This document shows, one piece after another, positions 28,123 to 37,290 of a DNA stretch of 64,000 nt (position 1 is its first letter; every line of letters starts with the position of its first letter). This DNA comes from Candidatus Omnitrophota bacterium. Its GTDB lineage: Bacteria; Hinthialibacterota; Hinthialibacteria; Hinthialibacterales; Hinthialibacteraceae. Under the pieces are notes generated by a model. The model saw only the letters and a list, made by a program, of their open reading frames with translations, did not search any database and had not been told where the DNA came from. Location of the stretch: contig JABLXU010000007.1 of the NCBI GenBank assembly GCA_013177805.1, positions 1 through 64,000 on the forward strand, given 5' to 3'. The translations under genes were made by a program, and so were the position numbers.

Positions 28123-29481
28123 ATGTTGCATCGCAAAATACTTTTGCCTGAAGATCAAATGCCGACCCAGTGGTTAAACCTGATCCCCTACTTAAAGAAG
28201 CCCCCGGCGCCTTACCTGGATCCCATGACGGGTCAACCCGTCTCGCCGGAACAGATGGGTGTGATTTTTCCCCGGGCGCTCCTCGAGCAGGAAATGAGCA
28301 CCGAACCGTGGATCGATATTCCCGAACCGGTTCTGGATTTTCTCAGCCTGTGGCGTCCCTCTCCCCTCATGCGGGCGTACAATTTGGAAAAAGCGCTGGG
28401 CACCCCGGCCAAAATCTATTATAAAAACGAAAGCCTCAGCCCGGCGGGCAGCCATAAACCGAACACCGCGGTCGCGCAAGCGTATTACAACAAAATGGAA
28501 GGCGTGACCCGGATGACCACCGAGACCGGAGCGGGCCAATGGGGCAGCGCGCTGGCGCTGGCCTGCAACCATTTCGGACTGGAGTGCATGATTTACATGG
28601 TCCGGGTCAGTTACGAGCAAAAGCCCTACCGGAAGTCCATGATGCATGTATGGGGAGCGGAAGTGGTGCCCAGCCCCTCTCCGCGCACGCAGGCCGGACG
28701 GGCCATCCTGGAAAAAGACCCGGATTGCCCCGGCAGCCTGGGCATCGCCATCAGCGAGGCGGTGGAAGACGCGGCCCTGCGCGAGGATACCAAATACGGC
28801 CTGGGAAGCGTGTTGAACCACGTGTTGCTGCACCAAACCGTCATCGGGCTCGAAGCCAAAAAACAATTCGAGATGATCGGCGGTTATCCGGATATCGTCA
28901 TCGGCTGCGTGGGCGGCGGGAGCAATTTCGCCGGCACCGCGTTCCCCTTCTGCGTGGATAAGTCCCATGGGCGGGACGTGCGGATCATCGCCGTGGAGCC
29001 AACCGCATGCCCGACGATGACCAAAGGCCAATTGACCTACGATTTCGGCGACACGGCGAAGATGACGCCTCTCATACGCATGCACACGTTGGGGCACGAT
29101 TTCATTCCGCCCAGCATCCATGCCGGGGGATTGCGGTATCACGGCGTGGCGCCGTTGATTTCGTGCGCGATTGAGGAAGGACTGATCGAAGCGCAAGCGG
29201 TAGGTCAAACGGCAGTATTCGAAGCAGGAATCCAATTCGCGCGTTCGGAAGGCAGCGTCCCGGCTCCCGAAGCCGCCCACGCCATCCGCGCGGTGATTGA
29301 CGAAGCCCTGAAGGCCAAAGAAGAAGGCAAAGAAAAGACGATCTTCTTCAACTATTGCGGCCATGGGCATTTTGACATGGCCTCATATGACCGCTACTTT
29401 GCCGGCGGCCTGGAGGATTACGAATACCCGGCCGAGAAGGTGGCCGAATCATTGGCCCACTTGCCCAAGGTGGGGGGCTGA
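28123..29481 (+). CDS. trpB: Tryptophan synthase beta-like enzyme (TrpB2 type)
   Basis: 452 residues. PLP-dependent enzyme that condenses indole with serine to give tryptophan. The cofactor lysine is K112 in GSHKPNT, and the phosphate-binding loop is CVGGGSNF. The N-terminal extension and the sequence [10 protein letters not shown] place it in the TrpB2 group, which often works without a TrpA partner. No other trp gene is adjacent, in keeping with a stand-alone TrpB2. The start at 28123 is the annotated ATG; the upstream spacer shows no trp leader peptide or T-box that I can recognise. Confidence 0.9.
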   Translation: MLHRKILLPEDQMPTQWLNLIPYLKKPPAPYLDPMTGQPVSPEQMGVIFPRALLEQEMSTEPWIDIPEPVLDFLSLWRPSPLMRAYNLEKALGTPAKIYYKNESLSPAGSHKPNTAVAQAYYNKMEGVTRMTTETGAGQWGSALALACNHFGLECMIYMVRVSYEQKPYRKSMMHVWGAEVVPSPSPRTQAGRAILEKDPDCPGSLGIAISEAVEDAALREDTKYGLGSVLNHVLLHQTVIGLEAKKQFEMIGGYPDIVIGCVGGGSNFAGTAFPFCVDKSHGRDVRIIAVEPTACPTMTKGQLTYDFGDTAKMTPLIRMHTLGHDFIPPSIHAGGLRYHGVAPLISCAIEEGLIEAQAVGQTAVFEAGIQFARSEGSVPAPEAAHAIRAVIDEALKAKEEGKEKTIFFNYCGHGHFDMASYDRYFAGGLEDYEYPAEKVAESLAHLPKVGG

Positions 29482-29525
29482 CCGCAGCAGGCCGGTACAA
29501 CTGATTCCCCTGCCCCACTGATTTC

Positions 29526-29560
29526 CATGCCCCTCGGCGGCCGCTCCGTTGAGGGGCATG
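29526..29560. terminator. Inverted repeat between convergent genes (probable bidirectional terminator)
   Basis: Perfect 10-bp arms CATGCCCCTC (29526-29535) and GAGGGGCATG (29551-29560) with a 15-base loop. It lies 45 bases after the trpB2 stop and ~50 bases past the end of the opposite-strand gene. Confidence 0.5.
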
Positions 29561-29611
29561 AGAATTTAGCCCCTCCGAGTGACGGGAAACCGTCTGGTTT
29601 CTTTCACAAAA

Positions 29612-30076
29612 TTATTCAACCCGGAAGCGGCTATCGGATTCCCCAGGCCGTCTACCAAGCGGCAACAAAGCATACAATACGATGAAAGCCGAGAAAAAAA
29701 CCGCGCTGCCGCGGTGAATTCGCAGCAGCAACCGCTGGGCTTGCGTGCCGTAAATCGCGAACATCGCCAACACGGATGACAAAATCAGCGGAACCGCCGC
29801 AATCAGGATCAACCAAAAACAGCCGTGCCACAGAATGGAACCGGAAGAGCATTCCGCGTGGCGCGGCGCGCGGGCGAGGGCGAGAAATGTTACACAAACC
29901 GCAAAGACCGGCGCCATTCCCGCGTGCAAGAAAAGGCGGTAGCCGCTCAGACCCGCCTCACCCCAAAACGCGGGATAGGCCGTGAGAAACAACCCGGCGA
30001 AACCCATCAGCACCGCGCAACCGGCGACTCGTTGAATAAATGGAATAAATGATTTGGTTGTGATGGAGGGTGGCAT
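29612..30076 (-). CDS. Four-helix membrane protein, possible b-type cytochrome partner
   Basis: 154 residues with four predicted membrane helices. Histidines lie at helix ends in FLHAGM, WHGCFW and RIHRGS and could ligate haem b, as in cytochrome b561-like or NapC-partner quinol dehydrogenases. This is inference; I do not recognise a named family. The gene starts 21 nt after the stop of the multihaem cytochrome gene, so the two are almost certainly co-transcribed and probably form one complex. Confidence 0.6.
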   Translation of the reverse strand: MPPSITTKSFIPFIQRVAGCAVLMGFAGLFLTAYPAFWGEAGLSGYRLFLHAGMAPVFAVCVTFLALARAPRHAECSSGSILWHGCFWLILIAAVPLILSSVLAMFAIYGTQAQRLLLRIHRGSAVFFSAFIVLYALLPLGRRPGESDSRFRVE

Positions 30077-30097
30077 AACAGAAGATTCCTTGAATTT

Positions 30098-31987
30098 TTA
30101 TTCTTTCCCTGATAACCAATCCATCACGCGGACCAGCCCTCGCGCGCTATAAATCCATAAAATCAGGATCAGGATTCCCGCGCAGGCCAGGGTGACAATC
30201 TTAAACCAGGGACGGAAGCGGAACGAAAACGCGAACACGCGCGTATAGGCTTCATCCAGGCCTTCGAATGCGATCATCGTGTACGGTGTGCTGTTGACCG
30301 CCGCGAAGGGCGAATCCACCGCCACCGTTCCAAAGAAGAACGGGGAGTCTTCAGTATGGCAATCCTCACACCCCCGAACCCCGAGCGATTGCGCGGCGGG
30401 GCGGACATCATGGGCCACGGGCCACAGATACGGCCGCGCGGCGGGGTGATCCATGGACTGGAGATTCTGCTCCCCGTTCAATTGGAAAGCCCGGCCGCCG
30501 CAGACATATACCGGCTTACCCGGCAGGTCAGGCAGAGCGGCCAGCGCCTGCAATCCCTGCTTGATAGACTCCTCCGTGAGCACCGGCCGGTTCCCTTCCC
30601 CCCCGGCGGTTTTTTCATTGACTGGTATCTCTGGAAGAGTTTGCTGCACAAGACGCAGAGGAAGCGGCGTGATGGCTGCATCCTTCAGCGATCCCCAAAA
30701 CGCGGGCCATATCAGGTTATGCGGCGCGATGTTTCCTTGGGCCGATTTCGCGAAGACCGGCGTGAAGATGGCGGGCGGCGCACCGTCCGCCTTGTCCACG
30801 TTCAACATGCCGAGACCATGCGCCAGGGAGGTCTTCACCCGGCGGGCGGTATCGCCCGGCCATGGCCCGGAATGGCAGACGGTGCAGGTCAGGCGTTCAA
30901 AGTGGACAGGCGGCAGCCCCTTATGCTGGGGGACCGGGGCGGCCTTGCGGCCCTCGCGCGGCTGTAGCGACCCCTCCGATCCCAGGTGGCATCCCTGGCA
31001 GGTCAATTCATCCGCCAGGGGATTCGGTGAGGTCTCCGATTCACCCTCATAGCCGCGGGTGATTTGATGATCCAGCCCGTTGCGGTGGCAATCCACGCAG
31101 GTCAATCCGGCGGCGAGATGGATATCCTCGTCCTGGGTCCATTTGCCGAAACGGTCCGGCCCCACGAGATAGGAGGAGTGGCAATAGTAGCACCGTTCCG
31201 GCGGTATCTTGCGGACGATATCGAAAAACACTTTTTGTTGCGAATCGAACGCGCTGGCCCGGTACGCCACGGCGGGGGGAATCAGTTTGGGGTCGCTGGG
31301 CGGCTCGGGCATTTGGTAATCGTAGGTGTCCGTCATGTCCTTGGCCGAGCCGGTGACTAAGGCGAAGCTGCTGGTGGACGCGGCCGCCCAACGGAAATTC
31401 TGCTTGGCGATCTGGACGGCGTATTGCGCCTGGTCGTGGGCCGGATCGGCGTCATGGCAGGCGAGGCAGTTGATCTCCAAATTGCCCGAGACGAAGATCC
31501 GCATCACCTGGTCTGGATTGGCCTTGGTGTCCCACTCGCCCACGCCGCCGCCGGGAAGATGCCGCCCGAAACGTTGGACGAATTCCCAGGGCGTCAACTC
31601 CAATTGTTCTGGCTTATAGGTTCCCGGCCAGGAACGATAGGACAACGGGATCTGGGTTCCGGTGCGGGAATCCATCCAGATCCACGGGTGCCCGGGCCGG
31701 CCCGCGGCGATGGCGGGATTGTTCATATTGAAATGCCAGCCCGTCTGAATTTTATCATACGCGTGGCATTTCAAGGCGCAGGTTTGTTTGGAAGAAAAAG
31801 GCAACAAGGGATCGTCATCCGGCGCGATGTCTATTCCGTTCTCATCCAGGAGAGGAATCAAATGGACGGGTACCGCGCGGCTCCCGTCACTGACATCGCC
31901 AAGGAGGGGTTCGTCTGGAGTTTCAGTGCTCCCAACCGCGAGGATCCAGATCAGGAGGAACAGGAAGGAGAAGATTGATTTCATCAT
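30098..31987 (-). CDS. Membrane-anchored multihaem cytochrome c
   Basis: 629 residues. A signal peptide (residues 1-~20) and a C-terminal membrane helix (FKIVTLACAGILILILWIY) bracket a periplasmic domain. Six canonical haem motifs are present: CLACH, CYYCH, CVDCH, CQGCH, CTVCH and CEDCH. A seventh, CALKCH (C70-x3-C74-H75), has three residues between the cysteines. It is probably a periplasmic electron-transfer or substrate-reducing protein exchanging electrons with quinol through the membrane protein encoded just downstream. Substrate unknown. ATG 31987 is followed at once by a second ATG (31984); the frame extends to a TTG at 32005. Confidence 0.85.
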   Translation of the reverse strand: MMKSIFSFLFLLIWILAVGSTETPDEPLLGDVSDGSRAVPVHLIPLLDENGIDIAPDDDPLLPFSSKQTCALKCHAYDKIQTGWHFNMNNPAIAAGRPGHPWIWMDSRTGTQIPLSYRSWPGTYKPEQLELTPWEFVQRFGRHLPGGGVGEWDTKANPDQVMRIFVSGNLEINCLACHDADPAHDQAQYAVQIAKQNFRWAAASTSSFALVTGSAKDMTDTYDYQMPEPPSDPKLIPPAVAYRASAFDSQQKVFFDIVRKIPPERCYYCHSSYLVGPDRFGKWTQDEDIHLAAGLTCVDCHRNGLDHQITRGYEGESETSPNPLADELTCQGCHLGSEGSLQPREGRKAAPVPQHKGLPPVHFERLTCTVCHSGPWPGDTARRVKTSLAHGLGMLNVDKADGAPPAIFTPVFAKSAQGNIAPHNLIWPAFWGSLKDAAITPLPLRLVQQTLPEIPVNEKTAGGEGNRPVLTEESIKQGLQALAALPDLPGKPVYVCGGRAFQLNGEQNLQSMDHPAARPYLWPVAHDVRPAAQSLGVRGCEDCHTEDSPFFFGTVAVDSPFAAVNSTPYTMIAFEGLDEAYTRVFAFSFRFRPWFKIVTLACAGILILILWIYSARGLVRVMDWLSGKE

Positions 31988-32024
31988 GCCAGGATGCGGC
32001 TCCAAGGATGTGATTTAGGGATTC

Positions 32025-32046
32025 GGGCGGACACCCAAGTCCGCCC
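32025..32046. repeat. Inverted repeat, part of the dispersed hairpin family
   Basis: GGGCGGAC-ACCCAA-GTCCGCCC, perfect 8-bp arms. A degenerate copy (GGGCGGACACCTAAGTCCTCC) precedes the tandem repeat near 33591. No T-run follows on either strand, so it is not a classic terminator. Confidence 0.6.
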
Positions 32047-32141
32047 TTAGAAAAAATCCTCCCGATTGAAACTTAGAATCCAATGCCATTATCGGGAAAA
32101 AAAGCGCGGCTCACCCGGAGGTTCGCCCTCCCGTTTTCCTC

Positions 32142-33509
32142 TTACACCTGAAAATCCTCCGGTTTGAATTCAAGCTTCTCTCCTTTTTCCGCCGCCTCGT
32201 TGATTTTCAACACGCAGACGGTCGTAACATACGCGGTTTCCGCCGGGCAGTTGAGTTTTTCCTTGCCGCGAACGGCGTTGAAGAAGTTCTCCAGATGGGG
32301 CTTGTGGACTGGATCGTTGAATTGCACCGGGAACGCGTAGCTGGGGGGAATCACGGTCTCCTGGACATCGAGCACGGCGTCAGATTTCGGCTTCTCTTTT
32401 TCCTTCGCTTTCTGTTCCAGGCTTTCTTTCGTCTCAGCCAGAATGCCCAGTTTCTGCCACTTGTCCCAATCGGGGGCGGCGGGCTCACGGTAGACCTTGC
32501 AGCGCCCGGAGACTTCGGAGAGGCTCAGCGTTCCCTGGTCGCCCATGATGCTTTCGAAATAGCCATAATTGCTGTTGCTGGAAAGCGTTTGGTAGAGCGC
32601 GCGGATCGTTTTGCCTTCCATACCGTATTCCACGATGCTCATCACAGCGTCATACCACTCGTGGGTTTTGGTGTCGTAATAATCGGTTCCTCCGCTGGCC
32701 AGGACCGATTGCGGGGGGCGGTTGAAAAACCAATTGAACACATCGATCTGGTGCGACCCCAGTTCCCCTAACGGGCCGCCGCCCAGGTGCTTGTACCATT
32801 GCCAGTTGCGAAATTGCTGCATCGATTGGAAGCCGTATTGTTTTAGCGTGGCCTCATCCAGGGGGGCGCGCTTGGGCCAACCGCGGTCGGGCTGGACAGG
32901 GCGGTTCCATTGGCCGTTGGCCGCCGTGATCAAGCCCAGCAGTTTGGTTTCGTTGAGGATGTGCTCGTAACAGTACCGGTACCAGGGATTGCTGCGGCGT
33001 TGAAAACCGATCTGCAGGAGTTTCCCGGTTTCCTTGGCCGCCTGGACCATCTGTTTCGCGCCCTCGAGGGTGTTGGACATGGGGGCTTCGCAATAAACCG
33101 GCAGGCCGGCCTTCAGGCAGGCTACAGTTTGCTCGGCGTGGCAGAAGTCGGGCGTGGCGATGAGCACGGCGTCCAGACCTTTTTCGTTGGCCAGGAGTTC
33201 CTGGTAATTCGCGTAGGTTCTATGTTCCTGCTGGAAGCCCGTGAGGATGCGCGCGGCTTGCTGCAGGTTGTAATTTTCCCAGATATCACAAACCGCCTGG
33301 AACTTGATTCCCGGGATTTTCAGAGCCGCGTTGAGCAGCATTTGACCTTGCGTGCCTGCTCCGATCAGGGCCACCCGCAGGTCTCCCGGTTCGAAGGAAG
33401 CCGTCTCCCCGGATGCCCGCGCGGCCAACACCAAACTGCCGCTTGCGGCCACCGTGGACCGCAAAAATCCCCGCCTGTCATAGGTATGGCTGTGTGTGGT
33501 TTCGTTCAC
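32142..33509 (-). CDS. Tat-exported Gfo/Idh/MocA-family oxidoreductase
   Basis: 455 residues. A twin-arginine signal (DRRGFLRST, residues 11-19) precedes an Ala-rich hydrophobic stretch ending near RASG. The NAD(P)-binding Rossmann fold follows, with GAGTQG, and then an oxidoreductase C-terminal domain containing LGELGSHQIDVFNW. The usual EKP motif reads EAP (YCEAPMSNT), so the conserved lysine is replaced by alanine. These enzymes reduce or oxidise sugars or their derivatives and may take their cofactor across the membrane in a folded state. It is the last gene of a minus-strand series that includes the four-paralogue array, but ~700 bases of repeat-rich DNA separate them. Confidence 0.88.
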   Translation of the reverse strand: MNETTHSHTYDRRGFLRSTVAASGSLVLAARASGETASFEPGDLRVALIGAGTQGQMLLNAALKIPGIKFQAVCDIWENYNLQQAARILTGFQQEHRTYANYQELLANEKGLDAVLIATPDFCHAEQTVACLKAGLPVYCEAPMSNTLEGAKQMVQAAKETGKLLQIGFQRRSNPWYRYCYEHILNETKLLGLITAANGQWNRPVQPDRGWPKRAPLDEATLKQYGFQSMQQFRNWQWYKHLGGGPLGELGSHQIDVFNWFFNRPPQSVLASGGTDYYDTKTHEWYDAVMSIVEYGMEGKTIRALYQTLSSNSNYGYFESIMGDQGTLSLSEVSGRCKVYREPAAPDWDKWQKLGILAETKESLEQKAKEKEKPKSDAVLDVQETVIPPSYAFPVQFNDPVHKPHLENFFNAVRGKEKLNCPAETAYVTTVCVLKINEAAEKGEKLEFKPEDFQV

Positions 33510-34204
33510 GGTATCGTTTCACTCCACTAAATGGCTTTTGAAAATCCGGAGTAAAGAATTATGGTTCATACGGCAAGCGAATGTAATCCGGGCGGACACC
33601 TAAGTCCTCCCCTACGTCTTTCCCTCACCCTATCCCTCTCCCGGGGGAATGACTGGACGGGAGGAGATGGAAAAGGGGAGTCCCCTTCGGGGACGGCTTT
33701 GCAGCAGCCCAGGGTTTCAACCCTGGGCGATCCTGGGCGATCCAGCACCGTTTCTTCCAGGAGCACGTGGCAACGTGCCCCTACGTCTTTCCCTCACCCT
33801 ATCCCTCTCCCGGGGGAATGACTGGACGGGGGGGGATGGATAGGGGAGTCCCCTTCGGGGACGGCTTTGCAGCAGCCCAGGGTTTTAACCCTGGGCGGTC
33901 CTGGGCGATCCAGCACCGATTCTTCCAGGAGCACGTGGCAACGTGCCCCTACGTTTTTCCCTCACCCTATCCCTCTCCCGGGGGAATGACTGGACGGGAG
34001 GAGATGGAAAAGGGAGTCCCCTTCGGGGACGGCTTTGCAGCAGCCCAGGGTTTCAACCCTGGGCGGTCCTGGGCAATCCAGCACCGTTTCTTCCAGGAGC
34101 ACGTGGCAATCCCTCCAAAGAGATGGAAACCGGCCATCTGAACCGATTGCGTACTTGACAGATGAGCCAAAACAATCAAGCCATTATGAGGGAAGGAAGG
34201 AACT
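33510..34204. other. Repeat-filled intergenic region
   Basis: 695 bases between the Gfo/Idh/MocA gene and the paralogue array. Most of it is a ~168-bp tandem repeat (33612-34109). The reading frames that run through the repeat are by-products of its periodicity. No gene seen. Confidence 0.7.
33612..34109. repeat. ~168-bp tandem repeat, three copies, hairpin-rich
   Basis: Units begin at 33612, 33781 and 33949 (period 169 then 168); the last is slightly short. Each unit contains CCCTCACCCTATCCCTCTCC, the hairpin GTCCCC-TTC-GGGGAC (33680-33694 in unit 1), CCCAGGGTT-TC-AACCCTGGG (33708-33727) and GCACGT-GGCA-ACGTGC (33763-33778). In unit 2 the second hairpin differs by a base. Copies are nearly identical, suggesting recent amplification or active homogenisation. 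Confidence 0.92.
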
Positions 34205-35170
34205 TCACGCAAGCCATGGGCGCTCGCGCTTGAGCCCGCCGGCGAGAATTTTCTTGGCGATGATGACGTCTTCCGTGACTTGGAAATCGAACATCCCCAC
34301 GCAGAGGAAATCCGCGCCGTTTTCGAAGGCATACTGAAAGCCTTCCTGCGGATGGATCGCCCCCGCGCCGAGGACTTTGTACGCGATCCACGGCTTTTTG
34401 ACGTTTTTCATGAAAGCGATGGTTTCGTTCGGCGTTTCTTCCCAAACACTGTCCAACCGGGGCATGGGCCCGGCGGACCAGTAATTCTTGGCGTTGAGAG
34501 TTTTCATGTAGAAATCGACATTCAATCCCGCCTGCTCGTAAGCCATGATGGTTTTCAGATTGTGTCCCGCCACGCCGCTGAGCACGCCGCGTTTTTTGAT
34601 ATGCTCCACCGCCTGGGCGATTTGATCCACCTGCCCGTTTTCCACGCACGCGTCACCCTCGCCGCCGTGGATATAGACCGCCACCGCCCCGGCGTCCACG
34701 GCTTGGTCAATATCCGAGTGGGGATTGGCGGACGGCATTTTCGCCTGGGCAATCCATTGGATTTGCCCGCCCCGCTCCGAGCGGTACTTGTCCCAAATCC
34801 GGAGGGTGTGGGCGTCCACGCGCAGGATGGCCGTGTTGATGCCGTGTTCTTCGCACAACTCCAGGGTATCGCAGACTTTGTCATCGGTGAAATACTGCTT
34901 GAGCAGCGAAGAGACATATATCAAATCACGGCTGTGGGCGAATCCGCTGATCAGGTTGCCCCCGCAAATCAGCCGGCTCACAGTCAGGTGCCCGAGTTTG
35001 CCCGTGGGGAATTCACCGGTCCCCGGTGACGGTTTAGCAGGGGCGGGGGATTCTCCGGCCTGGGCCAGCAAAGCTTTTTCCTCAAAATGCCAGGCCATTG
35101 CCGCCGCGCCCGTCGAAACCAGGGCCGATTGTTTCAGAAAGCCCCGCCGGTCCACGTGTCTTTCCGCCAT
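34205..35170 (-). CDS. Tat-exported TIM-barrel-like protein, paralogue array member 4 (unknown function)
   Basis: 321 residues. A twin-arginine signal (DRRGFLKQSA) lies near the N-terminus, followed by an Ala-rich stretch. The family signature runs LICGGNLISGFAHSRDL, EEHGINTAI, GVAGHNL, KPWIAYKV, GAGAIHP and GMFDFQVTE. The alternating helix/strand pattern suggests a TIM barrel remotely reminiscent of aldo-keto reductases, but I recognise no named family. ATG 35170 has GGAGG 6 nt upstream; the longer reading to 35251 overlaps the neighbouring gene and is not real. It is the last of four adjacent paralogues on this strand. Confidence 0.75.
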   Translation of the reverse strand: MAERHVDRRGFLKQSALVSTGAAAMAWHFEEKALLAQAGESPAPAKPSPGTGEFPTGKLGHLTVSRLICGGNLISGFAHSRDLIYVSSLLKQYFTDDKVCDTLELCEEHGINTAILRVDAHTLRIWDKYRSERGGQIQWIAQAKMPSANPHSDIDQAVDAGAVAVYIHGGEGDACVENGQVDQIAQAVEHIKKRGVLSGVAGHNLKTIMAYEQAGLNVDFYMKTLNAKNYWSAGPMPRLDSVWEETPNETIAFMKNVKKPWIAYKVLGAGAIHPQEGFQYAFENGADFLCVGMFDFQVTEDVIIAKKILAGGLKRERPWLA

Positions 35171-35219
35171 GGCGCACCTCCTGCCTTTTCCCCGTATGGG
35201 GGTGGAATAGAAAGAACCA

Positions 35220-36236
35220 TCACGCCATCCAGGGGCGGGGACGTTTGTCATTCAAGCCCGGATCGTTAAGAATCCGCTTGGCGATGACCACATTCTCCAC
35301 CAGTTGGAAATCGAACATGCCCGCGCAGACAAAATCCGCCCCGTTTTCAAAAGCGTATTGGAAACCGATTTCCGGCCGGATGGCGCCCGCCGCCATGACC
35401 TTGAAGGCGATCCAAGGCTTCTTGAGCGATTTCATGTATTCGATGGTCTCGGCGGGATTGAGGCACCAGATGTTGTCGTGGAATTCGTTGTGGTCGAGTT
35501 GATTCCCTTGGAACCAGCAGAATTCCTTGCGGTTTTCTGGAGGCGTGGCCGACCAGTATTGATCCGGGTGGATGGTTTTCACCCAGAAATCGGGATCGAA
35601 GCCCGCGTTCACGCAGGCCTTGACGGTTTCCAGGCTGTGCGCGCCCAAGCCGCCAGGAACACCCTGCTGCTTGATGTATTCCAGCGCCTCGCCGAGCAGT
35701 TCGATCTTGCCGTTCATGACCGCCTGGTCCGCCAGGCCGCCCTGCACGTACACGGCGTGCGCTCCGTTGTCTATCGAGCGCTTGATCCCCTCGATGAGAG
35801 TCTCTCCCCAGGCGCAATCGGAAAACCACTGAATCTGCCCGCCGCGTTCCTTCCAGTACGCGTTGATTACCCGGTCCGAGCGGGGATTGGTAAGAACGGT
35901 GTTGATGCCGTTCTCCTCGGCCAATTCAAGCGTGTCGAACACCTTCTCATCGGTATGGTAGGCCTTGACCAGGTCGGACACATAAATCAGGTCGCGGCTG
36001 TGCGCCCAGCCGCCGATGAGGTTGCCCCCGCAGAAGAGGCGGCTGACCTTCAAGTTCTTGATCTGCCCGAAGGGGATGGCGGGCCCCCCGGCGGCCGCGG
36101 GCTGGGCCGGGGCCGGACCGGCCGCGTGGGCGAGCAGGTGTTTTTCCTCGAAACTGATTCCCGCCGCGACTCCCGCGGAGGCGGCGATGGAGGTCTTCAA
36201 AAATTTCCGGCGGTCGACTGGATGGTTCTGAGTCAT
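35220..36236 (-). CDS. Tat-exported TIM-barrel-like protein, paralogue array member 3 (unknown function)
   Basis: 338 residues. Tat signal DRRKFLKTS followed by an Ala-rich hydrophobic segment. Shared family motifs: LFCGGNLIGGWAHSRDL, EENGINTVL, GLGAHSLETV, KTIHPDQYWSATP, KPWIAFKV and GMFDFQL. The motif GAIHP of its siblings reads GAIRP here, replacing the histidine. It lies 25 nt from the next gene upstream in the array and 49 nt from the one downstream, so the array is probably one transcript. AAGGAG precedes the ATG. Function unknown; four copies imply related but distinct substrates. Confidence 0.75.
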   Translation of the reverse strand: MTQNHPVDRRKFLKTSIAASAGVAAGISFEEKHLLAHAAGPAPAQPAAAGGPAIPFGQIKNLKVSRLFCGGNLIGGWAHSRDLIYVSDLVKAYHTDEKVFDTLELAEENGINTVLTNPRSDRVINAYWKERGGQIQWFSDCAWGETLIEGIKRSIDNGAHAVYVQGGLADQAVMNGKIELLGEALEYIKQQGVPGGLGAHSLETVKACVNAGFDPDFWVKTIHPDQYWSATPPENRKEFCWFQGNQLDHNEFHDNIWCLNPAETIEYMKSLKKPWIAFKVMAAGAIRPEIGFQYAFENGADFVCAGMFDFQLVENVVIAKRILNDPGLNDKRPRPWMA

Positions 36237-36261
36237 GAGGGTTTCTCCTTGCGGTAACGGC

Positions 36262-37290
36262 TCAGGCGAGCCAGGGCCGCTCCCGGTTTAGATTTTCCGA
36301 CAGGATTTTTTTGGCGATGACCGCGTTTTCGGTCACCTGGAAATCGAACATGCCGGCCAGTATAAAGTCGGCGCCCTTTTCGAACGCGTACCGGAACCCC
36401 TCGCGGGGATGAATCGCGCCGGCCGCCAGGACCTTGTAGGCGATCCAGGGCTTCTTCACGGTCTTCATGAAGGCCGCCGTCTCATCCGGATTGATACACC
36501 ACATGTTGTCATGATCCTTGTTGTGATCCTCGTACTGATGGATATCCACGTTGAATTCCACCCGGTGTTCCTTGGGCGTGGCCGACCAGTATTGATCATG
36601 GTGGAAGGTTTTGACGTAAAAATCGGGATTGACGCCGGCCTTTTCGCAGGCCATAGGGACCTGCAGCGAATGGCCTGCGACACCGGCGATGAGTCCGTTT
36701 TGTTTGATCTTTTCCACCGCCTGGGCGATCAGATCAACGCGCTGGTTTTTGGTCCAGGTGTCGCCCACGCCGCCCATCAAGAACGCGCCCGCCGCCCCCT
36801 GGTCCACGGCCATGGAGATTACTGTATCCAGGTCGCCGGATTGCGGTTGGCATTGGGCGATCCACTGGATCTTGCCGCCGCGCTCGTTCCAATATTTGGA
36901 CAAGACCTCCGCGGTCCAGGCTTCAACCTCGCGGGTGCAGACGTTGGTCACCAAGGTGTTGATGCCGTTTTCCTCGCATTTCTCCAGCGTCTCGAAGATT
37001 TTTTCCGCCGTGAAGTAATTGCGCAGCAGGGACGAGACGTAAATCAGGTCGCGCGCGTGGGCGTAGCCGGCGATAAGGTTCCCGCCACAAATAATCCGGC
37101 TGATGGATAATTTCCCGATTTGACCCTGGGGCATCTCCTTTGCGCTGGAAGCCTCCAGGGACGCGGGTGCGGGTTGCCCGGTTTGCGCCAGGAGGATTTT
37201 TTCCTCGAGGCTGACAGCGGCCACAGCGCCCACGGTCGTCACAACAGATTTCTTCAAGAATCCCCGGCGGCTGTCAGACGGACCGGACAT
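36262..37290 (-). CDS. Tat-exported TIM-barrel-like protein, paralogue array member 2 (unknown function)
   Basis: 342 residues. Tat signal SRRGFLKKS at residues 7-15. Family motifs: IICGGNLIAGYAHARDL, EENGINTLV, GVAGHSLQV, KTFHHDQYWSATP, KPWIAYKV, AAGAIHP and GMFDFQVTE. It is closest by eye to member 1: both have the KTFHHD block and a DHDN(M/I)WCINP(D/E)ETAAF block. The start at 37290 follows AGGAGG by about 10 bases; a longer in-frame reading to 37614 runs through the end of member 1 and is spurious. An 86-base gap separates it from member 1 upstream. Confidence 0.75.
   Translation of the reverse strand: MSGPSDSRRGFLKKSVVTTVGAVAAVSLEEKILLAQTGQPAPASLEASSAKEMPQGQIGKLSISRIICGGNLIAGYAHARDLIYVSSLLRNYFTAEKIFETLEKCEENGINTLVTNVCTREVEAWTAEVLSKYWNERGGKIQWIAQCQPQSGDLDTVISMAVDQGAAGAFLMGGVGDTWTKNQRVDLIAQAVEKIKQNGLIAGVAGHSLQVPMACEKAGVNPDFYVKTFHHDQYWSATPKEHRVEFNVDIHQYEDHNKDHDNMWCINPDETAAFMKTVKKPWIAYKVLAAGAIHPREGFRYAFEKGADFILAGMFDFQVTENAVIAKKILSENLNRERPWLA

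Noticed and set aside
33612..34109. CRISPR array
   Set aside because: The repeats are ~168 bp with no unique spacers and no cas genes are present.
33560..34158. Several 60-124 residue frames through the tandem repeat
   Set aside because: They arise from the ~168-bp periodicity and have no signal, domain or independent ribosome binding site.
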